A stretch of 64,000 nucleotides of DNA from Pseudidiomarina marina (GCF_003987045.1 NZ_PIPZ01000001.1:372001-436000); one strand, 5' to 3'; positions 26,447-35,895 are shown, counted from the first letter of the stretch. Numbers and translations are program-made. The notes: generated by a model from the letters alone, not told the origin.

Positions 26447-27085
26447 GTGTTTAAAGCACCAGCACGATTATATAAAGCATCTGAATTAAAGAAGACAAGC
26501 GCAGCAAAAACGATTCTAGAACTTTTGCATGGTTTGGAGTTACAACTACCGCGACTTGACACTCTTAGCCAGCGATATCGCGAGTCGATAATTTACGCAA
26601 GTCCAGTCATTGTTCGGGAATTACCGAAGCCTGCGCATGCGGAAAATGAAAAGCGTGAGTTTACTCCGGCTCAGCTGGTAGCTGGATTCGTGACTTACAA
26701 GCTCATGTTGCAAACGAATGACTCGTACAACGTTGTTGCGATGTCAGATCGCGAGGCGAATGACGATTTCTTGTGCGCGCTTGCTTGGTCTGATTTATTT
26801 CGCTCGTTGATCTATTTCAAAACAGATGCGTTAGCGTTGCTATTTAAGCGTTTACAATCGTCTTGTCCTGGTGAAATACAACATGCGCTGTTCGCGGGAA
26901 AGTTGACGCAAGAGCGCTTTCTACAACATGTATCAATATCGAAACATACGCTGCAAGAACGATTAAAACTTCTAAATAAAAACCCAACCAAACCCTCCGC
27001 TTTGAATACATCTGACCAAGCTTCACAACAAAGCTTAGTACCCGAAATGCCGACGCTCGCGGAGCTGTTGGCGGGGGACGAATGA
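26447..27085 (+). CDS. 212-residue protein coupled to the giant recombinase-like protein
   Basis: Not recognised. GTG 26447 is chosen since GGAG lies seven bases upstream; TTG 26441 is possible but too close to that site. Mainly helical, basic N terminus (FKAPARLYKASELKKTSAAK), central region REFTPAQLVAGFVTYKLMLQ, and a C-terminal tail MPTLAELLAGDE. Its stop overlaps the next ATG (ATGA, 27082-27085), a sign that the two proteins act together. Could be a DNA-binding or accessory factor for recombination; no evidence for enzyme motifs. Confidence 0.6.
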   Translation: MFKAPARLYKASELKKTSAAKTILELLHGLELQLPRLDTLSQRYRESIIYASPVIVRELPKPAHAENEKREFTPAQLVAGFVTYKLMLQTNDSYNVVAMSDREANDDFLCALAWSDLFRSLIYFKTDALALLFKRLQSSCPGEIQHALFAGKLTQERFLQHVSISKHTLQERLKLLNKNPTKPSALNTSDQASQQSLVPEMPTLAELLAGDE

Positions 27086-30000
27086 TGGTTGAACAAAATC
27101 TTGCGGAACAACTTGCAAAGCTTTCAAATGACATGACGGCAGAACGTAGTAGAGGACGAAAGCCGCGCATTACAGAACATCAAATAGGGAGAGTTCTCAA
27201 GAAACTCGGTTTATTTTATCTAACGGATAGCAGCGCTAATTTAATCATCGCTTATCTTGCCCGCTTGCACTTTGATTTCAAAAACAAACTCGCGGCCAAA
27301 GTTGAAGAACATAATATCGCGTATCAGCATCTTGACTACTTTCTCACCAAACATGCATTGCTGTATCCAAAAAATCCGACTCAAAGCGACCTCAAGCGCA
27401 TCAGCAATGAGTTGAATAATAAACTCGATAAAAGTCCGCTTGCGGCAATGCTTGCAACCAAAAAAACCGTTCAAAACTGTGTTGATGAGAACTGGCGGCT
27501 TCTTCAGTACTACACCGCAGTTGCCTGTATTTCGCTCTTAGTTAGCCATATCAAATTTGTATCGGCAAAGAACGAGAATATTTTGATGCCGGCTATCGCT
27601 GCGGGGCTCAGGCGCGTGCGCTTATCTCAATCAAAGCTTCAGTATGGTTTGATGTTGGCAGATTTAGAGCTTGATGGCTCGCTCAAAGATTTTGTCGAGA
27701 ACTGGAAAGTTTTTAATTCAAAAGTGAATCAACGCGAAGGGGAACCGCAGTCTAAAAATATATCTGAAACTATTGCCTATCAACGTTCTGGTCCGCTTCA
27801 GAATTTGATTCAAAAATTTTGGGATAACGTTTCTAGTCAACCAAATTATGAGCGCACAACGGTTACCAACCGTCGTTCAAAAATGCGCTTCTCAACGTCA
27901 AATTCCCGTCCGTTTCGAATCAAACCGGCGGTAACTCGGCGTAAAGCAGACTTGCGCGATGGTGAAGAAGTAGCCGTAGAGCAAAAGTCAGATTTTGAAA
28001 TTCTAGAATCGGAAGCTAGACACACTCACGAATTCAAAACGAATAATTACGCCAGACAAAAACAAGCAACGGCCATACTCGCGCGTAATATCCGTGCGGA
28101 ACTTGGTATTCCGGCTATTCCAGAGCTTTTAACTGTTGGGCACATGAAGCTGCTGATTTCTGCGCTTGAGTTGCACAACGAAGATTCTAAATACTATCAA
28201 GTTGACGCCTGGATTTTCCTTATTATCTACTTTTCGCAAACGTACGAATTTTTACGGAAGGCTTATTTTGAAAAAAAATATAAAGTTGATGACTTACGGG
28301 CAACACTTACCGCTAGCGGCATGTTCTACAAGCTTGAGCGAAATTTATCAACCCACGCTCGAGTTGAAAAGGTGGGTTTGCTTGAAAGTCGTGAAAATGA
28401 ATTTTCGATTTCGCTTCCTAGCTCGTTGACTAACGAGCGCGTATTTCCAAAAAATGAAGATGATTTCCCCAGTGAAGCTGATATTAGCGCTCGGTTGCAG
28501 GATATCTGTGCTGCACAGCAAATTTCACGTGTATCGATAAACCAGCTGGCGTCCTGGCAGTTCTTATTTCTAAGTCGATTTTGGCCTGAACGCTGCTCAG
28601 TAGGCATCGTTGCTGGCTTTCAGCCTAGCGATTGGACGCCGCTATATTACTGTACGTTGGAAGTCTTTGAGGTGCAGCGTCGGCACGCCGCTTTCTGGTC
28701 AAAAATGTCATTTGAAACGGACCATTTGCACTTGGCTCATAACTTTGACGTTATATATCCAGTCGAATATGAAAAGAAGAGGTATGGCTCAACGCTGCGA
28801 CTAAAACTCGATAAAGTTGAAAAGATTATTGGGAATTTTCGAAATTATATTGAGCAGCTGAAGCAAAGTATCGACTCTGAATCCTCTGCGGTATCGCCAT
28901 CAATTGAAAAATTACAGCAGCATAGGCAAGAGTTGCATAACGCGTACACCGTTTATGTTTTGCTAATTGTAAAAATGCTGACCGGAATTCGGCCCGTGGA
29001 TGGCTATTTCTCATCGATTGCTGATTTTGATTTTGTGAATGACCGTGTCTACATCAACGATAAACAAAAACGTGAAGGCATGGCGAGAATTGTACCGATG
29101 TGTGCAACACTAAAACGCCAATTAGTTGAATATATTGCCTATCTTACTGTCGTTGCGAATGAAACAGTCGCTACCCCTGCATACCTTGCACCTACGGCCG
29201 AGGCCGCCTGTTTGAGCCAAGCTGAACCATTTCAGGTTTATAGAAACGGTAATCTGGAGCCGGTAACTCCCAGCTTTCTAGAGTCATACCTTAGTCATCT
29301 ATTTCCAGTACCCCTAAATTTTTCTCGCCATGTTTTGCGCACATGGTTTTATAAATATTCGTCGCTCAATTCAGTCATTGTTGATGATTTTATGGCGCAT
29401 GACTTGGAAGGCCAAATGAGCCAAGGCTTATATTCGGCGTATTGCGCGAATGACGAGGAGATGCTCCGTCGCGAGCTTGAGAGGTTTTCCATTGCGATGC
29501 TGCTAGTCGTGGTCGATAACCCGGTGAAACCGCATGGTTCTTTGGAAACAAACGAATTTACTTCTTTACCAAGCTTTATCGATCAGCGAAGCATATCTCA
29601 GTTTGAGAAAGCTACAGCTCGCATGCGACGTTTAAAGAAAAAAATTCAACGCGAAAAGCGGATAGAGAAGAGCGTGAAAGAATTTATATCTGATTCTTGC
29701 CCTGAGCTGCTGCGGGGGGAGGGAACCGATCAACAATTGAGTGTATGTGTGAATAAGGTGCGAGAATATATTGACTCAAAGTACCAAAAGGCAGAGCTAC
29801 ATATTGCGTCGTTTTATTTGATGAAGGTATGTGATCTAGTGAATGGCCGTTACGGTCGTTCAATCACCTTGCCTACGGTACCAGTCAAGCTAACGCGCGA
29901 GCCGGCAATGCGTGATCCATTGGCGTTAAATGTAGCCCAACGCGCGGCTATCGTGAACAAAATTTTGCAGAGTATTGAGTTTAACATTGATGAATTAAGT

Positions 30001-32973
30001 GATACCGAAATTCGCTGCTTGCTTGTATTGGTTACCGCAACGCAATCATCGCAAAACTCAAAACGCTGGCTACAAAAATTATTTACGCAGAGTTATGAAG
30101 GTTTGAAGCTGCACACATCAGTACTAAACAACGATCGCTTGATATGGCTACCTTTAGCAAGCAACGAAACATCCGTAGTAAACGACTTGAATCATGAATC
30201 TGGTGCGGTACACCTTGAATATATTTTTCTGAACGGATTACAAGTAGGGTTGGTTACTGAACTAATAGCGCGAAAATCTAAATCGATAAATGACAAGCTC
30301 AGTGATATACCTAAAATTCTTCAATCAAGCAAATTATTAGCGCGCCTGTCTCGACCTTTTCTTTCGTACGATGGAAGTTCGGTTGCGGTAGCAGCGTTAT
30401 TTAAGTTTGCAGTTGATGCTGTTGCGAGCGTATGTCGCGATTATTCGTTTGCTTTGCGCCATACGGCGAATTCGATGATCGAAACCTATTCGCTACCACA
30501 AGAAAATTTTGAGTATTCTATACAGCCAACGCTTAATGACGTGCTGACACCACCAAGCGTCGCTAAGTTGAGTTTTGAGGCGAAAAACGCGGATGAACCT
30601 CAAAGCGAGGGACGAGAAAAACGCAAACGCGTGAAGCAAGCGATTGGGTTGGATTCTTTAGACCTTTATCAAGCTCTCACCAGGCTATTCAGAGCTAACA
30701 GCAATTTGAGCAAGAACCAAGTCATTGTTGAACTTGAAAAATTAATAGAAAAGTATGCTGCAACAGATTCCGTTGTGTATTTGCTAAATTGGTTCATTTT
30801 TCATCTCAAGATTCGAAAAAACGGGGTAAGTTCCGTTAGACGTTATCATTCAGCTATCACATTGAATTGGCTTATGGCTACTGTTGTTATCGATGATCTG
30901 TCAGAACTATCAGGTGCGGACTTTCACGATTTATATCGCAACGCAATTGAGTTTACACAGAGTGAAACGCAAGATGATATCGAAAGCGATGTTGGTGCGG
31001 AAGACTCGCCTGGCGCTGCAAAGATAGAAGCAGGGCTATCAAAAGATGAGCGCGAACACGAAAAGAAACGCCATCTAAAGCGTCACGAAGAACAAATTGA
31101 GCGCGAAAAAAGCTTTAAGTCATATAACTACTTATGCGATACATTTGAGCGCCTGCACAAGTACCTCCAAAGCGAGTACCAATTGCCGCCTTTGGATGAG
31201 CCTATCCGGTCTACAATTTCACAACGAAAGGAGCATGTGCGTGCGGGGTATATACCTCACCAGCTCTATCAAGCTATTCTTGCGAAATTGCCGGTCACGC
31301 GTGGTTGCGACGATGATACAAAATTTGCACTGCAAATCATCACTATTCTGGCGTACCGAACGGGGATGCGGATTAATGAAATTTTAACCTTAACAATTAA
31401 AGATATTACAACGATAAAAGAGCGCTGGATACGCGTAAGAAATAACCCATTTGGACGATTAAAGTCTATCTCATCGCGTCGAGATGTTGCTGCTTTCTGC
31501 CTACTGACCAAGGACGAACTACGACTGTTCAATATGTGGGTAGAGCGACGTACCGCACGCTGTAAAAAACGTAATGAACTTCTTTTTTGTGACGCTGATT
31601 CGCCGAGAAAAGTTTGGCCAGACTGGCTTATAAAACAGTCAATTGTTGCTTGGATGCGGGCATTGAGTGGGCTCAAAAAATTGACATTTCAGCACTTTCG
31701 GCACACCGCATTAAGTAATCTTCAACTTCTTATCGAGAATGAGATTGAGCTGTTTTGCTGTTTGACTGGGCATGACGAAAAAAGTGCACATCAAATCATC
31801 AAGGGGACGCTAGGTGGTGTCGCGGTCAATATTGATCGTTACTATGCACTGGCTATGGTGGCCGGACATACCTCACCATCAGTAACATTCAAGAGTTACA
31901 TCCATTTTTCAGCACTAATACGTCATATAAAAATATCTGAAACGTACTGGCACTATACACGCGACGAAGTAAAAGCATTTACCACGTTATCGGACAAACA
32001 AATCGCGCAGATTTGCCTGCCAGATAAGAAGTCCGAAAGCTTAAACAGAAAGCGGCCGCGACGAAAATCAGATTATGTTGATGCGAAAACTTTACTTGAG
32101 TACCTAGCGAAAACTAATAAGACGTATATCCGCGAAATCACTCCTCGGCCCACAAAAGTCATTGAATTTGCGTCAGATACGTTACTCCTTAAACCGAGCG
32201 CGAGTGATGTGCATGATATTCTACAAGCCGTGGTGGACGGTAAATCAAATCGTGAAATTAGTCAGCTATATCAAGTTGACGAGAGCTTAATTGAGCGTTA
32301 TCGCGAGCAGGCGAGAATTTTGTTAAGAGAGCATACATTAATAAAAAATCGGCGGCTGATAAGCAAACAAGACGAAGCCAAAAATGTATATATGCCGTTG
32401 AAACCTTATACCAAAAAAGAACGAAATATAGCACGAAATATGATCAACCAAATGGTTAATACACCATCCGTTGAGAAGCAAAAACTAGTATTAGCCTTAG
32501 CTGACTATTTTATAAAAAACATTCACCCAGACGAGCCCGGTGCGCGTTTCAGAGATGAGGAAACTTTAAACTGGTTTGTCAGTAGCATGCAGCCATATGT
32601 TAGTTTAAAAAGCTGGTTTATTCGCTTGGCGACAAGAAAAAAAGACAAAGCAAATGCGTTAACGTTTCTAACATCGCTAGTGATAACGACGAAGCGACCA
32701 GTGGTTAAAATAAAGAAGCAGGGTAAGCCTGAGTTTTACTTGCGATTAAAGCATCCAGATCCGGATAAGCGGCAACAAAACGCGAAATTTCAATCGACGT
32801 CGTTACTTAAATACGTATTCGCGATGGTCGCAATTATGGTTCGTGCGGAATTACCAGACGACGTATTAGAGAAAGGGGACGATGCCGACATTAGCCAGTC
32901 TAAAAGTGATGGTGATGCCGGCATCAATGAGCTAAATAACACGAAGATACTCGAGTTGTCCGATCCGAGCTGA
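27082..32973 (+). CDS. 1963-residue protein with at least two tyrosine-recombinase-like domains
   Basis: Uninterrupted 1963-codon frame. First catalytic-like region, residues 620-790: LTGIRP (R637), a Lys-rich beta turn near 661, HVLR (H750/R753), MAHD (H773), LYSAYC (Y784 or Y787). Second, 1395-1610: YRTGMRINEI (R1430), Lys near 1461, FQHFRHT (R1540, but Q1537 where the HxxR His is usual), AGHTSPSVTFKSY (H1596, Y1606). A SAM-like segment (RRYHSAITLNW) precedes the second. An LRHT motif at 1125-1128 hints at a third, degenerate copy. A helix-turn-helix-like segment lies at 1715-1740. Overlaps the converging HD gene by 42 bases. No matching family is known to me. Confidence 0.8.
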   Translation: MMVEQNLAEQLAKLSNDMTAERSRGRKPRITEHQIGRVLKKLGLFYLTDSSANLIIAYLARLHFDFKNKLAAKVEEHNIAYQHLDYFLTKHALLYPKNPTQSDLKRISNELNNKLDKSPLAAMLATKKTVQNCVDENWRLLQYYTAVACISLLVSHIKFVSAKNENILMPAIAAGLRRVRLSQSKLQYGLMLADLELDGSLKDFVENWKVFNSKVNQREGEPQSKNISETIAYQRSGPLQNLIQKFWDNVSSQPNYERTTVTNRRSKMRFSTSNSRPFRIKPAVTRRKADLRDGEEVAVEQKSDFEILESEARHTHEFKTNNYARQKQATAILARNIRAELGIPAIPELLTVGHMKLLISALELHNEDSKYYQVDAWIFLIIYFSQTYEFLRKAYFEKKYKVDDLRATLTASGMFYKLERNLSTHARVEKVGLLESRENEFSISLPSSLTNERVFPKNEDDFPSEADISARLQDICAAQQISRVSINQLASWQFLFLSRFWPERCSVGIVAGFQPSDWTPLYYCTLEVFEVQRRHAAFWSKMSFETDHLHLAHNFDVIYPVEYEKKRYGSTLRLKLDKVEKIIGNFRNYIEQLKQSIDSESSAVSPSIEKLQQHRQELHNAYTVYVLLIVKMLTGIRPVDGYFSSIADFDFVNDRVYINDKQKREGMARIVPMCATLKRQLVEYIAYLTVVANETVATPAYLAPTAEAACLSQAEPFQVYRNGNLEPVTPSFLESYLSHLFPVPLNFSRHVLRTWFYKYSSLNSVIVDDFMAHDLEGQMSQGLYSAYCANDEEMLRRELERFSIAMLLVVVDNPVKPHGSLETNEFTSLPSFIDQRSISQFEKATARMRRLKKKIQREKRIEKSVKEFISDSCPELLRGEGTDQQLSVCVNKVREYIDSKYQKAELHIASFYLMKVCDLVNGRYGRSITLPTVPVKLTREPAMRDPLALNVAQRAAIVNKILQSIEFNIDELSDTEIRCLLVLVTATQSSQNSKRWLQKLFTQSYEGLKLHTSVLNNDRLIWLPLASNETSVVNDLNHESGAVHLEYIFLNGLQVGLVTELIARKSKSINDKLSDIPKILQSSKLLARLSRPFLSYDGSSVAVAALFKFAVDAVASVCRDYSFALRHTANSMIETYSLPQENFEYSIQPTLNDVLTPPSVAKLSFEAKNADEPQSEGREKRKRVKQAIGLDSLDLYQALTRLFRANSNLSKNQVIVELEKLIEKYAATDSVVYLLNWFIFHLKIRKNGVSSVRRYHSAITLNWLMATVVIDDLSELSGADFHDLYRNAIEFTQSETQDDIESDVGAEDSPGAAKIEAGLSKDEREHEKKRHLKRHEEQIEREKSFKSYNYLCDTFERLHKYLQSEYQLPPLDEPIRSTISQRKEHVRAGYIPHQLYQAILAKLPVTRGCDDDTKFALQIITILAYRTGMRINEILTLTIKDITTIKERWIRVRNNPFGRLKSISSRRDVAAFCLLTKDELRLFNMWVERRTARCKKRNELLFCDADSPRKVWPDWLIKQSIVAWMRALSGLKKLTFQHFRHTALSNLQLLIENEIELFCCLTGHDEKSAHQIIKGTLGGVAVNIDRYYALAMVAGHTSPSVTFKSYIHFSALIRHIKISETYWHYTRDEVKAFTTLSDKQIAQICLPDKKSESLNRKRPRRKSDYVDAKTLLEYLAKTNKTYIREITPRPTKVIEFASDTLLLKPSASDVHDILQAVVDGKSNREISQLYQVDESLIERYREQARILLREHTLIKNRRLISKQDEAKNVYMPLKPYTKKERNIARNMINQMVNTPSVEKQKLVLALADYFIKNIHPDEPGARFRDEETLNWFVSSMQPYVSLKSWFIRLATRKKDKANALTFLTSLVITTKRPVVKIKKQGKPEFYLRLKHPDPDKRQQNAKFQSTSLLKYVFAMVAIMVRAELPDDVLEKGDDADISQSKSDGDAGINELNNTKILELSDPS

Positions 32974-34002
32974 TTTTTGAGCGCATGAGTTAGCGTTAGA
33001 AAATGCCACGTTTTCATTACCAAATTCTGCGCTTAGTCGGTCCGCTGCTTGCACCGCATGAGCGATAGCGAATTTTGCCGGTTGACCATAGCGGGCACCT
33101 GGCGTTGCGCATGTCCAAATATGTCGGAGGGCTTCGGCATAACGATATTCTTCTTGCTCTAAAACGGCTAAAGACTCAGCGCAAATTTCCAGAGTTTGTG
33201 CGCTGTGGTTGGTTAAGCGACCATTCAGTGACATATACCCGTTGTCATCGTAACTACGAATCTTGCCAAGATCGTGGAAAAGCGCCCCAACGGTGGCGAG
33301 TTCCTTCTCCGTCGCAGACCGGTATAGTTCAATATTATTCACAATACATGCGACTTCAATTGAGTGCTCAAGCAAGCCACCTGGGTACGAATGATGATAT
33401 TTAGTACTTGCCGGTGCCGTAAGAAACTTTTTAGCAACCACTGGTTGCTCTAGCACCCGACAGACAAAGCGTTGCAACGAATCACTCTCAATATTCTCAG
33501 CGGTCTTGATAAGCTTTTCAAAAATAGCTTTGTTTGGGCACCAAATCCGCGGTAATGTTGCTAGCGTTTTTGTATTTTTGATGTCGTCTTGAGTAGCACG
33601 ACGAATATCATCAATAACTATCGTTCCGCGAACTAGCGGGTTGCTCGGGAGGTATAAATTAGCAAAACCTTTCCGAGGTTTGAAATATTCAACTTTCCCC
33701 GTAACGTAAAAGCATTCATTCACCGAATTGGCGTAGGGCGGTTGCCAGTTATGCGCTTTACGCTCTGGCCAAAGAATAGCGTCAATATCGCCGGTGTTGT
33801 CGCTTAGCCTCAGTAAAACGAAAGGCTCATTGTTTCTCGCTATTTTAATATTTACAGCCGTTAGTCGATAAACACCAGTGATATATTCAACGTGACAGGC
33901 ATCTTTTATGGTATGCAGTCGGTGGTGCACAAAACCATTTGCATTAGTCTGAATGCCAGTTCCGAAGTTCGATTTAGGGTAAAAATTTGGACTATCAAAC
34001 AT
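32932..34002 (-). CDS. OB-fold plus HD-domain protein (YhaM-like 3'-5' exoribonuclease family)
   Basis: 356 residues. Start ATG 34002, chosen since AGGAG lies 9 bases upstream; longer frame to 34071 overlaps the integrase. N-terminal OB-fold (YRLTAVNIKI, FVLLRLSDNTGDIDAILW, ECFYVTGKVEYF) then an HD phosphohydrolase domain with HHSYPGGLLEHSIEV and ALFHDLGKI. This is the layout of YhaM/CBF1 nucleases. One base separates it from the integrase stop, so both are on one transcript. Natural role on islands unproven; RNA or DNA trimming is plausible. Confidence 0.78.
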   Translation of the reverse strand: MFDSPNFYPKSNFGTGIQTNANGFVHHRLHTIKDACHVEYITGVYRLTAVNIKIARNNEPFVLLRLSDNTGDIDAILWPERKAHNWQPPYANSVNECFYVTGKVEYFKPRKGFANLYLPSNPLVRGTIVIDDIRRATQDDIKNTKTLATLPRIWCPNKAIFEKLIKTAENIESDSLQRFVCRVLEQPVVAKKFLTAPASTKYHHSYPGGLLEHSIEVACIVNNIELYRSATEKELATVGALFHDLGKIRSYDDNGYMSLNGRLTNHSAQTLEICAESLAVLEQEEYRYAEALRHIWTCATPGARYGQPAKFAIAHAVQAADRLSAEFGNENVAFSNANSCAQKSARIGQLEYLRVI

Positions 34003-34003
34003 A

Positions 34004-35191
34004 TTAGATCTCCTGTTCATCGTGTGAACTTGAAAGACTGTTTTTAATAACTTTGTCGAACAATGAACCATCTTTACGCGTTAAATTAGGCACATAGCGC
34101 GAATATATCTTGAAGAGCATCTGAGTGTTGGCATGGCCAAGTTGGCGCGCAATCCATTCTGCATTTTCGCCAGCAGCGAGCCAAAGCGATGCCGTTGTGT
34201 GGCGCGTCTGATAGGGCTTTCGTTTAGCCAAGCCAAGATACTCAAGGGTTGGATACCAAATACGCTTGGTGACGTTGCGATGGCACAGGTTGGAGCCTTC
34301 TGGTGAACAAAAGACGAATTTGCTTTTTCCGTATGTCATTCGCTTTTGCGCCATGAATGCGTCATAAACTATCTGGCTCATATCGATTTCACGAAATGAT
34401 CCGTCTGTTTTTGTTTCGACAATCTCATTGTCGACAATGGCTTGGCGCACGAGAACTTGTCGATTTTTTAAATCTACATGTTCCCAATACAAACCGTCTA
34501 TTTCGCCGGTTCTCATGCCTGTGAAAAAACGAACGGCGTAATAGTTTTGAAAGTCGGGCCGAACACCGTCTAGAAAGCGGCGTATTTCGTTTAAATTAAA
34601 TGGCTCGATATCTGAGCGTGGCACTTTCAGTGGCTTGATATTTAGCCAGGGGTTGCTGAATTCAAAACGCTCAGAGGCTTCGGTGATAATCATGCGCGCA
34701 TAGCTCATGATTTTGTTAATTCGATCGTTCCCGAGCTTTTTCCCGGTAGGCGTTGTCGTCGCAAGTAGCTTCGAGCGAAAATCCATGATTTTAGCTTTGC
34801 TAATTTCATTTAGCTTAAACTCACCTAGGTGCGGTAAAAGATAGGCATCGAGTGTATAGCGAATGTTCTTTTGATAACTTTTGCGCCATTCCCCCTCGCG
34901 CTCCCGAAACCAAAGTTCAGAAAAACTCTCGAACAGTGGTGTAACGGATTCATGAGCTGCAGCGCGTAGTTTGGCTACCTGAGAAAGCTTCTTACCGCGC
35001 GCGGAATTCGGGAAATATTCTTCGTACTTGAAAGTTCCAAGAGTTATCTCAGCTTCCATTCGCTCAATTAGTACTGACAACTTTCGACGATTGCCCGCAG
35101 TATCTTTAAATGCGGTGGTTTCGCGACAACGTTGGCCCTCGTAGCGGAAGTCAACAATAAGCTTGCCTGCTCGGCTATTAATTGATGCCAT
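34004..35191 (-). CDS. int: Tyrosine integrase of the island
   Basis: 395 residues. N-terminal arm-binding domain (INSRAGKLIVDFRYEGQRC), SAM-like core-binding domain (KSYQKNIRYTLDAYLLPHLG), catalytic domain with FFTGMRTGEIDGL (Arg), TKTDGSFREIDM (Lys), YQTRHTTASL (Arg, with Tyr where the HxxR His is usual), LGHANTQMLFKIYSRY (His and Tyr nucleophile). AAGGAG precedes ATG 35191. About 2.1 kb from tRNA-Val, whose 3' end faces it. The best candidate for integrating this island into the tRNA. Confidence 0.88.
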   Translation of the reverse strand: MASINSRAGKLIVDFRYEGQRCRETTAFKDTAGNRRKLSVLIERMEAEITLGTFKYEEYFPNSARGKKLSQVAKLRAAAHESVTPLFESFSELWFREREGEWRKSYQKNIRYTLDAYLLPHLGEFKLNEISKAKIMDFRSKLLATTTPTGKKLGNDRINKIMSYARMIITEASERFEFSNPWLNIKPLKVPRSDIEPFNLNEIRRFLDGVRPDFQNYYAVRFFTGMRTGEIDGLYWEHVDLKNRQVLVRQAIVDNEIVETKTDGSFREIDMSQIVYDAFMAQKRMTYGKSKFVFCSPEGSNLCHRNVTKRIWYPTLEYLGLAKRKPYQTRHTTASLWLAAGENAEWIARQLGHANTQMLFKIYSRYVPNLTRKDGSLFDKVIKNSLSSSHDEQEI

Positions 35192-35203
35192 TTGTACGTC
35201 TCC

Positions 35204-35413
35204 TTAGCCGATCGCCTTGTTACCCATAAACACCGAAGACATCATTTCTGCCTCGACCTTTTCCCAGATGTAGAGAATCTTGCGGCCACCAAATGGGCGG
35301 AAGTAATGAATGCCCTCTAGCAATACCGAATCTTTTAGGTAGTTACGGATAGTGCGTGGCTCATATTTAATGCGAGACGAGAGTTCGTCAGTTGTAAGAT
35401 AGGTTCGACTCAT
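35204..35413 (-). CDS. AlpA-like helix-turn-helix protein (excisionase/regulator)
   Basis: 69 residues: YLTTDELSSRIKYEPRTIRNYL is a MerR-type winged-helix start as in AlpA/Xis proteins, then GIHYFRPFGGRKILYIWEKVE (wing). AGGAGAT at the right distance before ATG 35413. Twelve bases upstream of int, so co-transcribed with int and the HD gene. Confidence 0.78.
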   Translation of the reverse strand: MSRTYLTTDELSSRIKYEPRTIRNYLKDSVLLEGIHYFRPFGGRKILYIWEKVEAEMMSSVFMGNKAIG

Positions 35414-35444
35414 AGTAATATCTCCTAGTTACGAATTTAATCTA

Positions 35445-35530
35445 TATAGGTGCGTCATGTACCTATACAGTCGCAATATACAGTAAAAAAATACTAATGC
35501 AACACGTTTGGTAACTAATTAGGTACCAAA
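35445..35530. promoter_or_regulatory. Two operators between alpA-like and Cro/CI-like genes
   Basis: Inverted repeats TATAGGT (35445-35451) / ACCTATA (35461-35467) and TTTGGTA (35507-35513) / TACCAAA (35524-35530). They lie in the divergent gap between 35413 and 35547, as expected for binding by the small Cro/CI-like protein. Confidence 0.6.
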
Positions 35531-35546
35531 TGTAACTGGAGAGTCT

Positions 35547-35747
35547 ATGATCGAGCTGCGACTTCATGTTGTGATGGCTGAGCGACGCATTAACATGACT
35601 GATTTAGAAAAGCTTTCGGGCGTAAATCGAAACACACTGCATCGGATGTATCACGGTAAAGCAGCGCGTGTTGATTTAGAGGTAATTGATAAGCTATGCC
35701 ACGCACTTAAATGCGAACCAGGTGATTTGTTCAATTACGAAAAGTAG
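35547..35747 (+). CDS. Cro/CI-like (XRE) regulator
   Basis: 66 residues with a single HTH: MTDLEKLSGVNRNTLHRMYHGKAARVDLEVIDKLCHALKCEPGDLF. Matches the YozG/Cro group of stand-alone HTH_26 regulators. TGGAGA precedes ATG 35547. Divergent from the alpA-int-HD operon; probably represses both directions. Confidence 0.85.
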   Translation: MIELRLHVVMAERRINMTDLEKLSGVNRNTLHRMYHGKAARVDLEVIDKLCHALKCEPGDLFNYEK

Positions 35748-35791
35748 GGCGTTAGTAACATTCGCTAGCCAAGCCAGCAGAGGGAACTATT

Positions 35792-35893
35792 ATGACGAAT
35801 ACACAGGCGACATTGATGCTCATTGCTCCGTTAATATTTATTGTTGGCGGGTTGGCAATATTTTATTGGCGGTACAAGAAGCAGGATAAATAA
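35792..35893 (+). CDS. 33-residue single-span membrane peptide
   Basis: MTNTQATLMLIAPLIFIVGG continuing LAIFYWRYKKQDK: one transmembrane helix and a basic tail. AGAGGGA precedes ATG 35792. Stop is two bases before ATG 35896 of the PIN gene, so the two are likely one operon. Resembles in pattern the 42-residue peptide at 25753 but not in sequence. Confidence 0.6.
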   Translation: MTNTQATLMLIAPLIFIVGGLAIFYWRYKKQDK

Positions 35894-35895
35894 AA

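Noticed and set aside
33075-33404. 109-codon plus frame inside the HD gene
   Set aside because: Antisense to the conserved HD motif region; biased composition.
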